DNA from: an uncultured Veillonella sp. | Lineage (GTDB): Bacteria > Bacillota > Negativicutes > Veillonellales > Veillonellaceae | Length of the DNA stretch: 21,043 nt | NCBI RefSeq assembly: GCF_937981445.1 | Contig: NZ_CALJON010000023.1 | Location: forward strand, 1-21,043 | Direction: 5' to 3' | In this document: positions 7,204 to 15,218 of the stretch, piece after piece | Layout of the letters: the number at the start of each line of letters is the position of its first letter | Numbering within the stretch: position 1 is the first letter of the stretch | Translations under genes and position numbers: made by a program | Notes under the pieces: generated by a model | What the model was told of the DNA's origin: nothing | What the model saw: only the letters and a program-made list of their open reading frames with translations | Database searches by the model: none

Positions 7204-8165
7204 TTATTGTAACTGGTGGTGCCGGTTTTATAGGAAGTAATATTGTAAAACAATTAAATAATCGAGGTCGCAATGATATTTTGATTGTGGATGACTTAAC
7301 TGATGGCAGTAAAATTAAAAATTTACAGATGCTAGATTTTTATGACTATGTCGATTGTGAAGATTTTGATGCTGCTGTAGCTGATAATTGCTTTGATGTA
7401 GGACCTATTGAAGTCATTTTCCACGAAGGGGCTTGTGCGGATACCATGAATTATGATGGCCGCTATATGATGAAAAATAACTTTGAAGGCACTAAGAATT
7501 TATTCCATTATTGTCAAGAACGTCGCGTACCATTTATTTATGCGTCTTCGGCTTCCACATATGGTCATGGCACACAGGGCTTTAAGGAAGATCCTGCTTG
7601 TGAAGAAGCATTGAATCCTTATGCGTATTCCAAGTTATTTTTTGATCGTTACTTACGCAGATTTGAAAAGCATTTACAATCACAAGTCGTAGGCTTACGT
7701 TATTTCAATGTATTTGGTCCTAATGAAAACCACAAGGGCAACATGGCCTCTTTAGTGCGTCAAATGTTCTATAAATTGCGTGAAACAGGTGAAATTACCT
7801 TATTTGAAGGTACTGATGGATATGGCAATGGGGAACAAGTACGCGATTTCATTTATGTAAATGATGTAGTCAATGTTAATTTCTTCTTCTGGGAACATCC
7901 TGAAATCAGTGGTATTTTTAACTGTGGCACAGGGGAAGCGAAGAGCTTTAATCGATTCATGAATGCAGTGATTAAATATAATGGCTCTGGTTCTTTACGC
8001 TATATTCCATTCCCTGAAGTATTAAAAGGTAAATATCAGAGTTTTACTGAGGCTGACACAACTAAGTTAATGAGTGTAGGCTACGACAAAGGTTTCACTA
8101 ATTTAGAAGATGCTGTAGCTGAATATTGTGAATTATTAGACCATAATGAAGGATATGTTCGTTAA
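7200..8165 (+). CDS. hldD: ADP-L-glycero-D-manno-heptose 6-epimerase
   Basis: A 321-residue NAD(P)-dependent SDR epimerase that turns ADP-D-glycero- into ADP-L-glycero-D-manno-heptose, the donor for LPS inner core. The Rossmann motif GGAGFIG is at 6-12, Y141xxxK145 (YAYSK) provides the catalytic pair, and the SSASTYG segment precedes it. The HEGACADTMNYDG stretch and ENHKGNMAS loop are typical of HldD rather than of UDP-glucose epimerases. AGGAGGG at 7187-7193 sits 6 bases before the ATG, inside hldE, and the start overlaps the hldE stop. Confidence 0.95.
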   Translation: MIIVTGGAGFIGSNIVKQLNNRGRNDILIVDDLTDGSKIKNLQMLDFYDYVDCEDFDAAVADNCFDVGPIEVIFHEGACADTMNYDGRYMMKNNFEGTKNLFHYCQERRVPFIYASSASTYGHGTQGFKEDPACEEALNPYAYSKLFFDRYLRRFEKHLQSQVVGLRYFNVFGPNENHKGNMASLVRQMFYKLRETGEITLFEGTDGYGNGEQVRDFIYVNDVVNVNFFFWEHPEISGIFNCGTGEAKSFNRFMNAVIKYNGSGSLRYIPFPEVLKGKYQSFTEADTTKLMSVGYDKGFTNLEDAVAEYCELLDHNEGYVR

Positions 8166-8197
8166 GGTAATACATACCTAATAGTGGAGGTGGCTAA

Positions 8198-8713
8198 GTG
8201 AGAAAGGTTATATTTTTAGATCGTGATGGCGTAATTAATGTGGATGTAAATTATTTATATCGCATTGAAGATTTATCTTTTATGCCTGGCGCTAAAGAGG
8301 CCTTAGCCTTAGCTGTAAAAGCAGGATATGATTTGATTGTTGTTACCAATCAAAGTGGGGTAGCTCGTGGGTATTATACAGAAGCCGATGTGCGGACCTT
8401 GCACCAGCATATGGGAAAGGAATTGGCTGCGGTAGGCGCCCCCATATTGAAATTTTATTATTGCCCTCATCATAAAGACGGTGTCATTTCTGAATATACG
8501 AAGACTTGTACTTGTAGGAAACCAAAGCCCGGTATGATATTAGATGCTTGCAACGAGTATGATATTGATTTAAAATCGAGTTTTTTAATTGGTGATAAGC
8601 CTTCTGATATAGAGGCTGCCGAGGCGGCTGGCATAAAGGGGTATTTATTTAATGAATCGAATTTACTCCCTTTTATGCAAGACGTATTAAATAAAGAAAC
8701 AAATAAGCAATGA
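8198..8713 (+). CDS. gmhB: D-glycero-D-manno-heptose 1,7-bisphosphate 7-phosphatase
   Basis: A 171-residue HAD-superfamily (subfamily IIIA) phosphatase. The nucleophile motif is FLDRDGVIN (D8, D10), motif II is VVTNQSG and motif IV is LIGDKPSDIEAA (D133, D137). The zinc loop of GmhB-type enzymes is present: C89-P-H91 and C104-T-C106. It removes the C7 phosphate between the kinase and adenylyltransferase steps of HldE. GTG is the start: GGAGG at 8186-8190 is 7 bases upstream, and the next methionine would truncate the catalytic motif. The gap after hldD is 32 bases and the next gene follows after 10. Confidence 0.94.
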   Translation: MRKVIFLDRDGVINVDVNYLYRIEDLSFMPGAKEALALAVKAGYDLIVVTNQSGVARGYYTEADVRTLHQHMGKELAAVGAPILKFYYCPHHKDGVISEYTKTCTCRKPKPGMILDACNEYDIDLKSSFLIGDKPSDIEAAEAAGIKGYLFNESNLLPFMQDVLNKETNKQ

Positions 8714-8723
8714 GGAGGTAGCT

Positions 8724-9752
8724 GTGAAAGACTATAAAAATATTTTAATTATTAAAATGAGCTCTTTAGGCGATGTCATTCACGCATTACCTACTTTATA
8801 TGCGATTCGCAAAAATTGGCCCCAAGCTAAGATTACTTGGGCTGTGCATGAGCAGTTTAGCGCTGTTCTACCTGGCATGCCTTGGATTGATGAAGTTATA
8901 TATATTGACAAGAAAAAATTAAAATCCTTCTCCTATTTAAGAACATTGCGCCGCCAACTACATGACCATCAATTTGATATGTGTTTGGACTTACAATGCC
9001 TGGCTAAAAGTGCCATTGTTGCATTTTTGAGTGGTGCCAAAGAGAAATATGGGTATTGGGAGCTTCGGGAAGGCAGTAAATTAGTCAATAAAGCCTTGGT
9101 CGGTCCCAATCAGTATGGCCATGTAATTGAGCGCTATTTAGATACTGTGCGCGTCTTAGGTGGGACAGTAGATAGCATTGAATTTCCTATGCGTCGCTCT
9201 TCTGAGGCGGCGGCAACAGTAGGTAATAAATTAAAAGAGTATAGTATAGATTTAAAGGCTCCTTATATTGTCATGGCCCCTGGAGCACGCTGGGCAGTGA
9301 AGGAGTGGCCTGTAGAGCAGTTTGCAGCTCTTGTAGATGCTTTAACACCTATGGATTTGCCCATTGTTTTAGTGGGTGCAGCGAGTGATGAAAGTAAGGG
9401 TAAGGCTATTAAAGAATTAGCAACAAATCCTAAGTTAGTTGATTTTATTGGCCATACATCATTACTTGAGCTAATTGAGCTCATAGGCCATAGTGCTTTA
9501 TATATTAGCGCTGATACGGGACCTTTACATATGGCCAATGCATTAAAAGTGCCTTTGATTGCCTTATTTGGGCCTACTGCGCCAGATCGAACGGGCCCTT
9601 ATGGTGGTGACTATGTTCATATTATTAAATCGCCTACGTCTAGAGCTACCGTGGAAGAGCCATTAATTGATGACCCTCAATGTATGGCGCAAATACCTGT
9701 GCAGCAGGTGGCAGATGAAGCGCGTCTTATATTGAACAAAATAAAGAATTGA
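8724..9752 (+). CDS. LPS heptosyltransferase, WaaC-like (GT9)
   Basis: A 342-residue GT-B glycosyltransferase of family 9. The N-terminus ILIIKMSSLGDVIHALPTL closely resembles WaaC/heptosyltransferase I (K-x-S-S-x-G-D), which adds the first heptose to Kdo-lipid A. The C-terminal donor-binding half has VMAPGARWAVKEWP, GHTSLLELIELI and SADTGPLHMANALKVPLIALFGPT. A GTG start follows GAGGAGGT at 8712-8719, 4 bases away. Located in the heptose cassette, it should use the ADP-heptose made by the upstream enzymes at the inner membrane's cytoplasmic face. The assignment to the type I position is inference from the N-terminus. Confidence 0.88.
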   Translation: MKDYKNILIIKMSSLGDVIHALPTLYAIRKNWPQAKITWAVHEQFSAVLPGMPWIDEVIYIDKKKLKSFSYLRTLRRQLHDHQFDMCLDLQCLAKSAIVAFLSGAKEKYGYWELREGSKLVNKALVGPNQYGHVIERYLDTVRVLGGTVDSIEFPMRRSSEAAATVGNKLKEYSIDLKAPYIVMAPGARWAVKEWPVEQFAALVDALTPMDLPIVLVGAASDESKGKAIKELATNPKLVDFIGHTSLLELIELIGHSALYISADTGPLHMANALKVPLIALFGPTAPDRTGPYGGDYVHIIKSPTSRATVEEPLIDDPQCMAQIPVQQVADEARLILNKIKN

Positions 9753-9765
9753 GGAGTATAATCTC

Positions 9766-10824
9766 ATGGATTTTGATCATAAACATATTGTAGTTACCTT
9801 TTTAATGCATTTAGGTGATGTTATTTTAACAACACCTTTTTTGCATGTATTGCGTAAGGCGGCACCACACAGCCATATTACGTATGTAATGGATGAAAAA
9901 TTAAAAGATGTAATGCAATATAATCCTAATATAGATACGATTATTACAGTTGATAAAAAAGGACGCCACAATAGTGTGGGTGCTTTGCGACGCATTGGTA
10001 AATCGATTAAAGATGTAGTAGGACGACCTGTCGATGTAGTAATTAATTTGCATCCTAATGAACGGACTAGCTTTTTAGCTTTTGAAATTGGGGCTACCTA
10101 TACTACGGGTATGAGCCACTTCTTATTTCGCCCCTTCATGTCTAAATACACGCGACTTGATAGGAAGACGCGTCATGCTGCAGATATGTACATCAATGTA
10201 CTAGAACAATTAGGCGTAACCGATATTGCTAATAAAGGATTAGAAATTTATACATCACCACAATGGGATGAAACAGTTAGACAATTTTATGAAAGTCATG
10301 GTGTCACTGATGTAGATACTTTAATTGGCTTTAATGTGGGCAGCGCTGTACCAGAAAAACGTTGGCCTAAGGAACGATTTGCAGAAGTAGCCGATTTTTT
10401 CTGTAACAAAGGATATAAAGTAGTATTTTTTGGCGGTCCTATGGACGTGGATATGGTACATGATGTAGTAGGGCATATGGAACATACGCCGATTATAGCA
10501 ACAGGTGCCTTTGGCTTAGGTGAATTGGCTGCGGCTATTCGTCATTGTAGTTTATTTATAACCAATGATTCAGGCCCTATGCATGTAGCCGTAAGCCAGC
10601 ATGTGCCTTTAGTTGCTTTATATGGACCTTCTAATCCTAAATTTTATGGACCGTACACAAAGAACTGCATTGTTCTAGAGTCTATGGATACGTATGAAAT
10701 TGGCAAGAGTATGAAGAAAATTATTAAAGAAGGCAATTATAAAGGTCTCAGTGTCATAAGCAAGGACGCTGTTATTGAAGCGGCACAAACACTTTTACAA
10801 GAAACCTGCAACGAGGATGTATGA
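9766..10824 (+). CDS. LPS heptosyltransferase, WaaF/WaaQ-like (GT9)
   Basis: A second family-9 glycosyltransferase, 352 residues, clearly paralogous to but distinct from the preceding gene. The N-terminal motif is VVTFLMHLGDVILTTPFLHVLRK, the linker contains VINLHPNERTSFLAFEIGA, and the donor site has FNVGSAVPEKRWPKERFAEV and TNDSGPMHVAVSQHVPLVALYGPSNP. It probably adds a second or branching heptose. GAGGAG at 9751-9756 overlaps the upstream stop codon and precedes ATG 9766 by 9 bases. The stop overlaps the exonuclease start by 4 bases. Acceptor specificity cannot be determined from the sequence. Confidence 0.87.
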   Translation: MDFDHKHIVVTFLMHLGDVILTTPFLHVLRKAAPHSHITYVMDEKLKDVMQYNPNIDTIITVDKKGRHNSVGALRRIGKSIKDVVGRPVDVVINLHPNERTSFLAFEIGATYTTGMSHFLFRPFMSKYTRLDRKTRHAADMYINVLEQLGVTDIANKGLEIYTSPQWDETVRQFYESHGVTDVDTLIGFNVGSAVPEKRWPKERFAEVADFFCNKGYKVVFFGGPMDVDMVHDVVGHMEHTPIIATGAFGLGELAAAIRHCSLFITNDSGPMHVAVSQHVPLVALYGPSNPKFYGPYTKNCIVLESMDTYEIGKSMKKIIKEGNYKGLSVISKDAVIEAAQTLLQETCNEDV

Positions 10825-11816
10825 TGGAGTATATTATTTTTGATTTAGAATGGAACCAACCATTTGCCAATGATATTGGCTTTATGAAGCGCACGGGCCT
10901 ACCGGTGTCGGGTGAAATTATTCAAATTGGTGCCATAAAATTAAATGAGCAGATGGAACATGTAGATAGTTTGAACTTGTTGGTTAAACCTCAGTTTTTA
11001 ACTAAAATGCATAAGCATGTGCAGGAGCTCACACACATTACGTCTCAGGACTTGTCCATGGGCTTAAATTTTCCTAAAGCCTATGAACAGTTTGAGCGCT
11101 GGTGTGGTGAAGAATCTATTTTGTTAACCTGGGGTTCTGATGATATCGTGATGTTACGAGAAAATTTAAAACTTCATGGTTTGTCAACAAAGAAAATTAG
11201 GCCCTGGTATGATGCACAGCTCTTATTTGCCCATTTAGTTCATGGCAATGCTAAGCAAGTGGCATTAGTGAAGGCTATGGAAGAATTAGGCCTATCACGA
11301 GATGAGCTAACAGCTCATAATGCCCTACATGACTCAATTTTTACAGGTCGTATTTGTAAAGCCATTCCCTTAAAACAGGGCATAGAGCAATATGACCAAA
11401 TTGTAAGTAAAGTGTATGCACCGGCATACTTTCCTGATGAATTGAGTTTTTTTATTTATGAAAATTTTAATGACAAACGGCAAGTCTTTCATGATCGCCG
11501 TATCAATAAGGCACATTGTCCTCATTGTCAGAATCTCATGAGTTTGAAAAAGATACAGCGTTTGTCAGGGGATAAATTTATATCTCTAGGGCGTTGTGCT
11601 TATCATGGTCAATTTGCTATTCATTGGCGTATTGGCAAACAAATGAAAAAGGGCGGTATTTTACGCTATTATGTAACTAAGATGATTACGGAAGCACCTG
11701 CTAAGTTGCTTACCTTATATAAAGAGCGAACCGAATTAAATAGGCGCAAAGAAGAGGCGTATTTAAAACGCTTGGCTCAAAAACAAAAAGAAAAGGCACA
11801 AAGTGCCAATGAGTAA
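10821..11816 (+). CDS. DEDDh 3'-5' exonuclease with C-terminal zinc-ribbon-like module
   Basis: The first 185 residues form a DnaQ/ERI-1-like RNase T fold exonuclease: D8 and E10 in IIFDLEWNQ, Asp107/108 in TWGSDDIVML, then H166 and D171 in AHNALHDS, a full DEDDh set. It resembles the KapD/sporulation-inhibitor-type exonucleases. The C-terminal part carries C233-x2-C236 (HCPHC) and C259/H262 (RCAYHG), a probable zinc ribbon, followed by a Lys/Arg/Glu-rich helix (about 295-331) that could bind nucleic acid. It overlaps the upstream heptosyltransferase by ATGA, so it is translated with an LPS operon although its chemistry is nucleic-acid processing. The nucleic acid substrate is unknown. Confidence 0.85.
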   Translation: MMEYIIFDLEWNQPFANDIGFMKRTGLPVSGEIIQIGAIKLNEQMEHVDSLNLLVKPQFLTKMHKHVQELTHITSQDLSMGLNFPKAYEQFERWCGEESILLTWGSDDIVMLRENLKLHGLSTKKIRPWYDAQLLFAHLVHGNAKQVALVKAMEELGLSRDELTAHNALHDSIFTGRICKAIPLKQGIEQYDQIVSKVYAPAYFPDELSFFIYENFNDKRQVFHDRRINKAHCPHCQNLMSLKKIQRLSGDKFISLGRCAYHGQFAIHWRIGKQMKKGGILRYYVTKMITEAPAKLLTLYKERTELNRRKEEAYLKRLAQKQKEKAQSANE

Positions 11817-11830
11817 AGGATGGTGTTATT

Positions 11831-13225
11831 ATGGAACGCAAATATGCGTGGCATGAGTATAGTGAAGCTGATTTAAAAGCAGTGGAACAATTGAGTAAAG
11901 ACTATATGAATTTCTTAGATATTGGTAAGACGGAGCGTGAATGTATTGATGAAACTATTCGTCAAGCTGAAGCTAAGGGATACAAGAATTTAAAAGATGT
12001 ACTGGATCGTAAGGAACACATCAAACCGGGTGATAAAGTGTATGCAGTGCATATGAAAAAAATTATTGCCCTATTTAATATTGGCAAAGAAGACTTAGAA
12101 GCGGGTTTTAATATTCTAGGTGCTCATATTGATTCACCACGCCTTGATGTAAAGCAGAATCCTTTGTATGAAAAAGAAAATCTTGCCTTTTTAGACACTC
12201 ATTATTATGGGGGCATAAAAAAATATCAATGGGTAGCTATGCCTTTAGCCTTACATGGTGTAGTAGTGAAAAAAGATGGCACAGTAATTCCTATTTCCAT
12301 TGGTGAAAAAGATACCGATCCTGTATTCTGTGTTACTGATTTATTGCCTCATTTAGGGCAAGAACAAATGGAGAAAAAAGCGGCTAAAGTCATTGAAGGG
12401 GAAAATTTAGATCTTCTTATTGGCAGTCGTCCAGTTAAGGGTGAACTTAAAGATGGAGTTAGCCAATTTTTAAGTTCTATTTTTGAAAGAGAATATGATT
12501 TTAAAGAAGAAGACTTATTGTCTGCTGAACTTGAAATTGTCCCAGCTGGTAAAGCGAGAGAAATGGGGTTTGACCGCAGTATGATTATTGCATATGGTCA
12601 AGATGATCGCGTATGTGCCTATACTTCCTTAGCTGCCATGCTAGAAGTAGACAAGGTAGAACGGACTACTTGTACTTTATTAGTAGATAAAGAAGAAATT
12701 GGTTCCGTTGGTGCTACCGGTATGCAATCTCGCTGGTTTGAAAATGTGGTGGCCGAACTTCTTGAAGCAGCAGGCCATACGTCTCCTTTAGCAGTGCGTC
12801 GCACATTAGAACGCAGTCGCATGCTGTCTTCTGATGTGAGTGCTGGTTACGATCCATTATATGCATCTGCTTTTGAAACTAAGAACTCCGCGTTCCTTGG
12901 TAAAGGGGTTGTATTTAATAAATTCACTGGTGCTCGTGGTAAATCTGGTTCCAATGATGCCAATGCAGAATATATGGGCTTTATTCGTCGCGTTATGGAT
13001 GATAATAAGGTATTTTTCCAAACTGCTGAATTAGGTCGTGTTGACCTCGGTGGGGGCGGTACCATTGCGTATATTATGGCTTTATACGGCATGAATGTAA
13101 TAGACTGCGGTGTAGCTGTATTGAGCATGCATGCACCTTGGGAAGTGACTAGTAAGGCTGATATTTACGAAGCGAAGAAATGTTATGTAGCCTTCTTACA
13201 AACTACAGGTGAGGATTTAAAATAA
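11831..13225 (+). CDS. Aminopeptidase, family M18
   Basis: A 464-residue zinc aminopeptidase of the M18 (aminopeptidase I / aspartyl aminopeptidase) family, normally a large cytoplasmic oligomer removing N-terminal residues. Visible metal and active-site motifs: GAHIDSPRLD (H99, D101), YGQDDRVCAYTS, VDKEEIGSVGATG, SSDVSAGYDP, and the C-terminal SMHAPWEV histidine. The KYQWVAMPLALHGVVV segment fits the bacterial ApeA-like subgroup. AAAGGA at 11815-11820 precedes the ATG. It follows the exonuclease by 14 bases and precedes a small unknown gene by 1 base, so it appears to be in the same operon. Confidence 0.93.
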   Translation: MERKYAWHEYSEADLKAVEQLSKDYMNFLDIGKTERECIDETIRQAEAKGYKNLKDVLDRKEHIKPGDKVYAVHMKKIIALFNIGKEDLEAGFNILGAHIDSPRLDVKQNPLYEKENLAFLDTHYYGGIKKYQWVAMPLALHGVVVKKDGTVIPISIGEKDTDPVFCVTDLLPHLGQEQMEKKAAKVIEGENLDLLIGSRPVKGELKDGVSQFLSSIFEREYDFKEEDLLSAELEIVPAGKAREMGFDRSMIIAYGQDDRVCAYTSLAAMLEVDKVERTTCTLLVDKEEIGSVGATGMQSRWFENVVAELLEAAGHTSPLAVRRTLERSRMLSSDVSAGYDPLYASAFETKNSAFLGKGVVFNKFTGARGKSGSNDANAEYMGFIRRVMDDNKVFFQTAELGRVDLGGGGTIAYIMALYGMNVIDCGVAVLSMHAPWEVTSKADIYEAKKCYVAFLQTTGEDLK

Positions 13226-13226
13226 A

Positions 13227-13577
13227 ATGGTAAATGGTAAACATACTGTAAAGGTTGATATCTACGAAATAGAGGCGGACCAAGTTGAGCAGTATATAGC
13301 CCATCGCGAGCTTTGCGCGAAAGCCGCTATGGACCTAATTGAACCTTATTGTGATTTAGTAAAGCGAGAAACCTTTGATCCTAAAATGGGTGAAGGAATC
13401 GTTGGCTATATAGGTAAAGAACAAATTATGTCAGTGTTACTAGATCCTTTTGAAGTACCTGTTATGAAATTGGCTTTGGAGCGTGGCAATTTAGAAACCT
13501 ATATACTGGCTGCTAATGGTTTAACCAAAGATATGGCAGTACAGTTAAAAACAAATAGCATAGCGGTAAAAGAGTAA
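13227..13577 (+). CDS. Small conserved-looking protein of unknown function
   Basis: I do not recognise this 116-residue protein. It is soluble-looking, acidic to neutral, without signal peptide or membrane segment, and appears helical: an N-terminal strand-like HTVKVDIYEIEA, a helix EQYIAHRELCAKAAMDLI, a glycine-rich KMGEGIVGYIGKEQI, and a C-terminal helix. Its ATG lies 1 base after the aminopeptidase stop, and no strong ribosome binding site stands alone (GGTGAGGA at 13208-13215 lies within the upstream gene), so coupled translation is likely. Codon use resembles its neighbours, so it looks like a genuine gene. Its final codons are copy 1 of a 23-bp tandem repeat. Confidence 0.75.
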   Translation: MVNGKHTVKVDIYEIEADQVEQYIAHRELCAKAAMDLIEPYCDLVKRETFDPKMGEGIVGYIGKEQIMSVLLDPFEVPVMKLALERGNLETYILAANGLTKDMAVQLKTNSIAVKE

Positions 13578-13666
13578 ATAGTATAGAAGTAAAAGAATAA
13601 ATAGTATGGCAGTAAAAGAATAAATAGCATGGCAGTAAAAGAATAAATAGTACTGCAGCAAAAAAT
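13553..13666 (+). repeat. 23-bp tandem repeat, about five copies, spanning a stop codon
   Basis: Copies begin with AAATAG at 13553, 13576, 13599, 13622 and 13645, an exact 23-base period with a few substitutions; the last copy is degenerate at its end. Copy 1 is coding (the last residues before TAA 13575-13577) and copies 2-5 fill the spacer before the ArsC/Spx-family gene. There is no unrelated spacer sequence between copies, so this is a simple tandem array. Confidence 0.92.
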
Positions 13667-13690
13667 AGATTTGTAGATGGAAGAGGTGTA

Positions 13691-14062
13691 ATGGTGTTAT
13701 TTGTTGAATATCCTACATGTTCTACTTGTAAAAAGGCAAAATCCTATTTAGTATCACATGGTATTGATTTTGAAGCACGTAATATTAAAGAAGAAAATCC
13801 AACGGCAGAAGAATTAGGTGCTTGGGTACCCAAAAGCGGTAAGGAAATAAAAGCCTTCTTTAATACATCAGGGCAGGTATATCGGAGTGAAAATATTAAA
13901 GATAAATTACCGAATCTTAGCGAAGACGAGAAGTTAGCTTTGCTTGCCACTAATGGCATGTTGGTAAAACGTCCTATTTTAATTTTACCTGATACTGTAT
14001 TGGTGGGCTTTAAGGAAGCCGAATGGGATGAGGCATTAAGGCGTAATGGCTTTTTAAAATAA
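13691..14062 (+). CDS. ArsC/Spx-family thioredoxin-fold protein
   Basis: A 123-residue member of the arsenate reductase (ArsC/Spx/YffB) family. The N-terminal redox motif C10-S-T-C13 (EYPTCSTCKKAKSYL) is followed by NIKEENPTAEELGAWV, a KAFFNTSGQVYR segment and the family's RPILILPDTVLVGF strand, typical of the YusI/Spx/MgsR-like group. Its second cysteine distinguishes it from the single-Cys E. coli-type ArsC. The ATG is only 2-3 bases from GAGGTG (13683-13688), so GTG 13694 is an alternative start with better spacing and nearly the same product. Role: probably thiol redox; arsenate reduction is unproven and no ars genes are nearby. Confidence 0.85.
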   Translation: MVLFVEYPTCSTCKKAKSYLVSHGIDFEARNIKEENPTAEELGAWVPKSGKEIKAFFNTSGQVYRSENIKDKLPNLSEDEKLALLATNGMLVKRPILILPDTVLVGFKEAEWDEALRRNGFLK

Positions 14063-14076
14063 GTAATTTTTTTCTA

Positions 14077-14105
14077 TTGAAATGTAATCAGAAAAAAGAT
14101 ATAAT
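14077..14105 (+). promoter_or_regulatory. Strong sigma-A promoter for the TrpXYZ-like ABC operon
   Basis: TTGAAA at 14077-14082, exactly 17 bases, then consensus TATAAT at 14100-14105. Transcription should start near 14112, giving a leader of about 55 bases with no visible T-box or other riboswitch. Confidence 0.82.
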
Positions 14106-14166
14106 GTGTATTAAAATATCCCCTGTAGATGGATAATTGTAGTATAGTAGAAGGGAGCTTTTTAAT

Positions 14167-15144
14167 ATGTGGAAAAAGCGTGTAGTCGCTGCATTGGCAG
14201 CAGTAATGGTAGTGGGCCTGGTGGCCGGTTGTGGTAGTGGTTCTAGTAGTAGCGGTGACAAGACCTATAAAGTAGGGATTGTACAGCTCGTAGAGCATCC
14301 TGCCTTGGACGCAGCTAATAAGGGCTTTGTAGACGGATTGGCATCTAAAGGTTTTAAAGATAATGTTAAAATCGACCAACAAAATGCACAAGGTGATCAA
14401 TCTAATTTAAATAGTATTGCACAACGATTTGTGTCTGAACGTGAAGATTTAGTGCTCGCCATTGCAACACCAGCAGCACAATCTATGGCAAATGCAAGTC
14501 GTGATATTCCTATCTTAGGTACAGCTATTACTGATTATGTAACAGCTAAACTTGTACAAAGTAATGACAAACCAGGCGGGAATGTAAGTGGCACGACTGA
14601 TATGAATCCAGTAGAAAAGCAATTAGATTTAATTGCTACTATATTGCCGAATGCTAAAAAAGTTGGTATTTTGTATAGTACTAATGAAATTAACTCCCAG
14701 CTTCAAGCAGAACGCATGAAAGCACATGCGAAAGAAAAGGGAATTGAAGTGGTAGAAGCCACAGTGTCTAATGTAAATGATGTGCAGCAAGCAGCTCAAA
14801 ACCTAGTGTCTCAAGGGGTGGCTGCCATTTATGTGCCAACTGATAATATTGTAGCTTCCTCTATGCCAAATCTAGTAAAAATTACTGATGTGGCTAAAAT
14901 TCCTGTATTCCCAGGGGAAGATAATTTAATTAAAGCAGGTGGTCTTGCTACTTATTCTGTAGATTACTACCAACTAGGATTCCAAGCTGGTGTGATGGGT
15001 GCTAAGATTTTATCTGGTGAAGCGAAAGTTGGCGATATGCCAATCGAAGCACAGACAGATTTTAAGCTTGTAGTGAATGAGGAACAAGCGAAAAAACTTG
15101 GCATTACAATTCCAGCCGATGTGATAAAAGAAGCAAATAAATAA
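14167..15144 (+). CDS. ABC transporter substrate-binding lipoprotein, TrpX-like
   Basis: A 325-residue extracytoplasmic binding protein of the ABC_sub_bind family (TrpX-like). The N-terminus is a lipoprotein signal: MWKKR, a hydrophobic core, then V19-A-G-C22 as lipobox, followed by a flexible GSGSSSSGD linker. The mature part begins YKVGIVQLVEHPALDAANKGF and includes PILGTAITDYVTAKLV and KKVGILYSTNEINSQLQ, characteristic of this periplasmic-binding fold. Related systems import tryptophan or other aromatic substrates; the ligand here is not established. It has its own promoter and is separated from the permease by a hairpin that may set expression ratios. Confidence 0.9.
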   Translation: MWKKRVVAALAAVMVVGLVAGCGSGSSSSGDKTYKVGIVQLVEHPALDAANKGFVDGLASKGFKDNVKIDQQNAQGDQSNLNSIAQRFVSEREDLVLAIATPAAQSMANASRDIPILGTAITDYVTAKLVQSNDKPGGNVSGTTDMNPVEKQLDLIATILPNAKKVGILYSTNEINSQLQAERMKAHAKEKGIEVVEATVSNVNDVQQAAQNLVSQGVAAIYVPTDNIVASSMPNLVKITDVAKIPVFPGEDNLIKAGGLATYSVDYYQLGFQAGVMGAKILSGEAKVGDMPIEAQTDFKLVVNEEQAKKLGITIPADVIKEANK

Positions 15145-15149
15145 TAACA

Positions 15150-15181
15150 AAAAAGAAAAGGGCTTCGGTCCTTTTCTTTTT
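15150..15181 (+). terminator. UUCG-loop terminator/attenuator between binding protein and permease genes
   Basis: A 14-bp stem (15150-15163 with 15168-15181, one G-U pair) closed by a C(UUCG)G tetraloop; the 3' arm is T-rich (TTTTCTTTTT). No separate promoter for the permease is obvious downstream, so partial read-through is likely, favouring excess binding protein. Confidence 0.8.
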
Positions 15182-15218
15182 GTAGTATATTTTGTGCAAC
15201 AAATATTGGGAGGATAGC

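Noticed and set aside
13553..13666. CRISPR array at the 23-bp repeats
   Set aside because: The units are directly contiguous with no spacer sequence between them.
14106..14166. T-box or tryptophan attenuator leader for the TrpX-like operon
   Set aside because: Only about 55 bases between promoter and start codon, with no T-box core sequence or antiterminator hairpin.
14074..14400. Minus-strand ORF (108 codons) across the ABC operon promoter
   Set aside because: Contains Thr-repeat low-complexity from the opposite-strand Ser/Gly linker and covers a strong + strand promoter.
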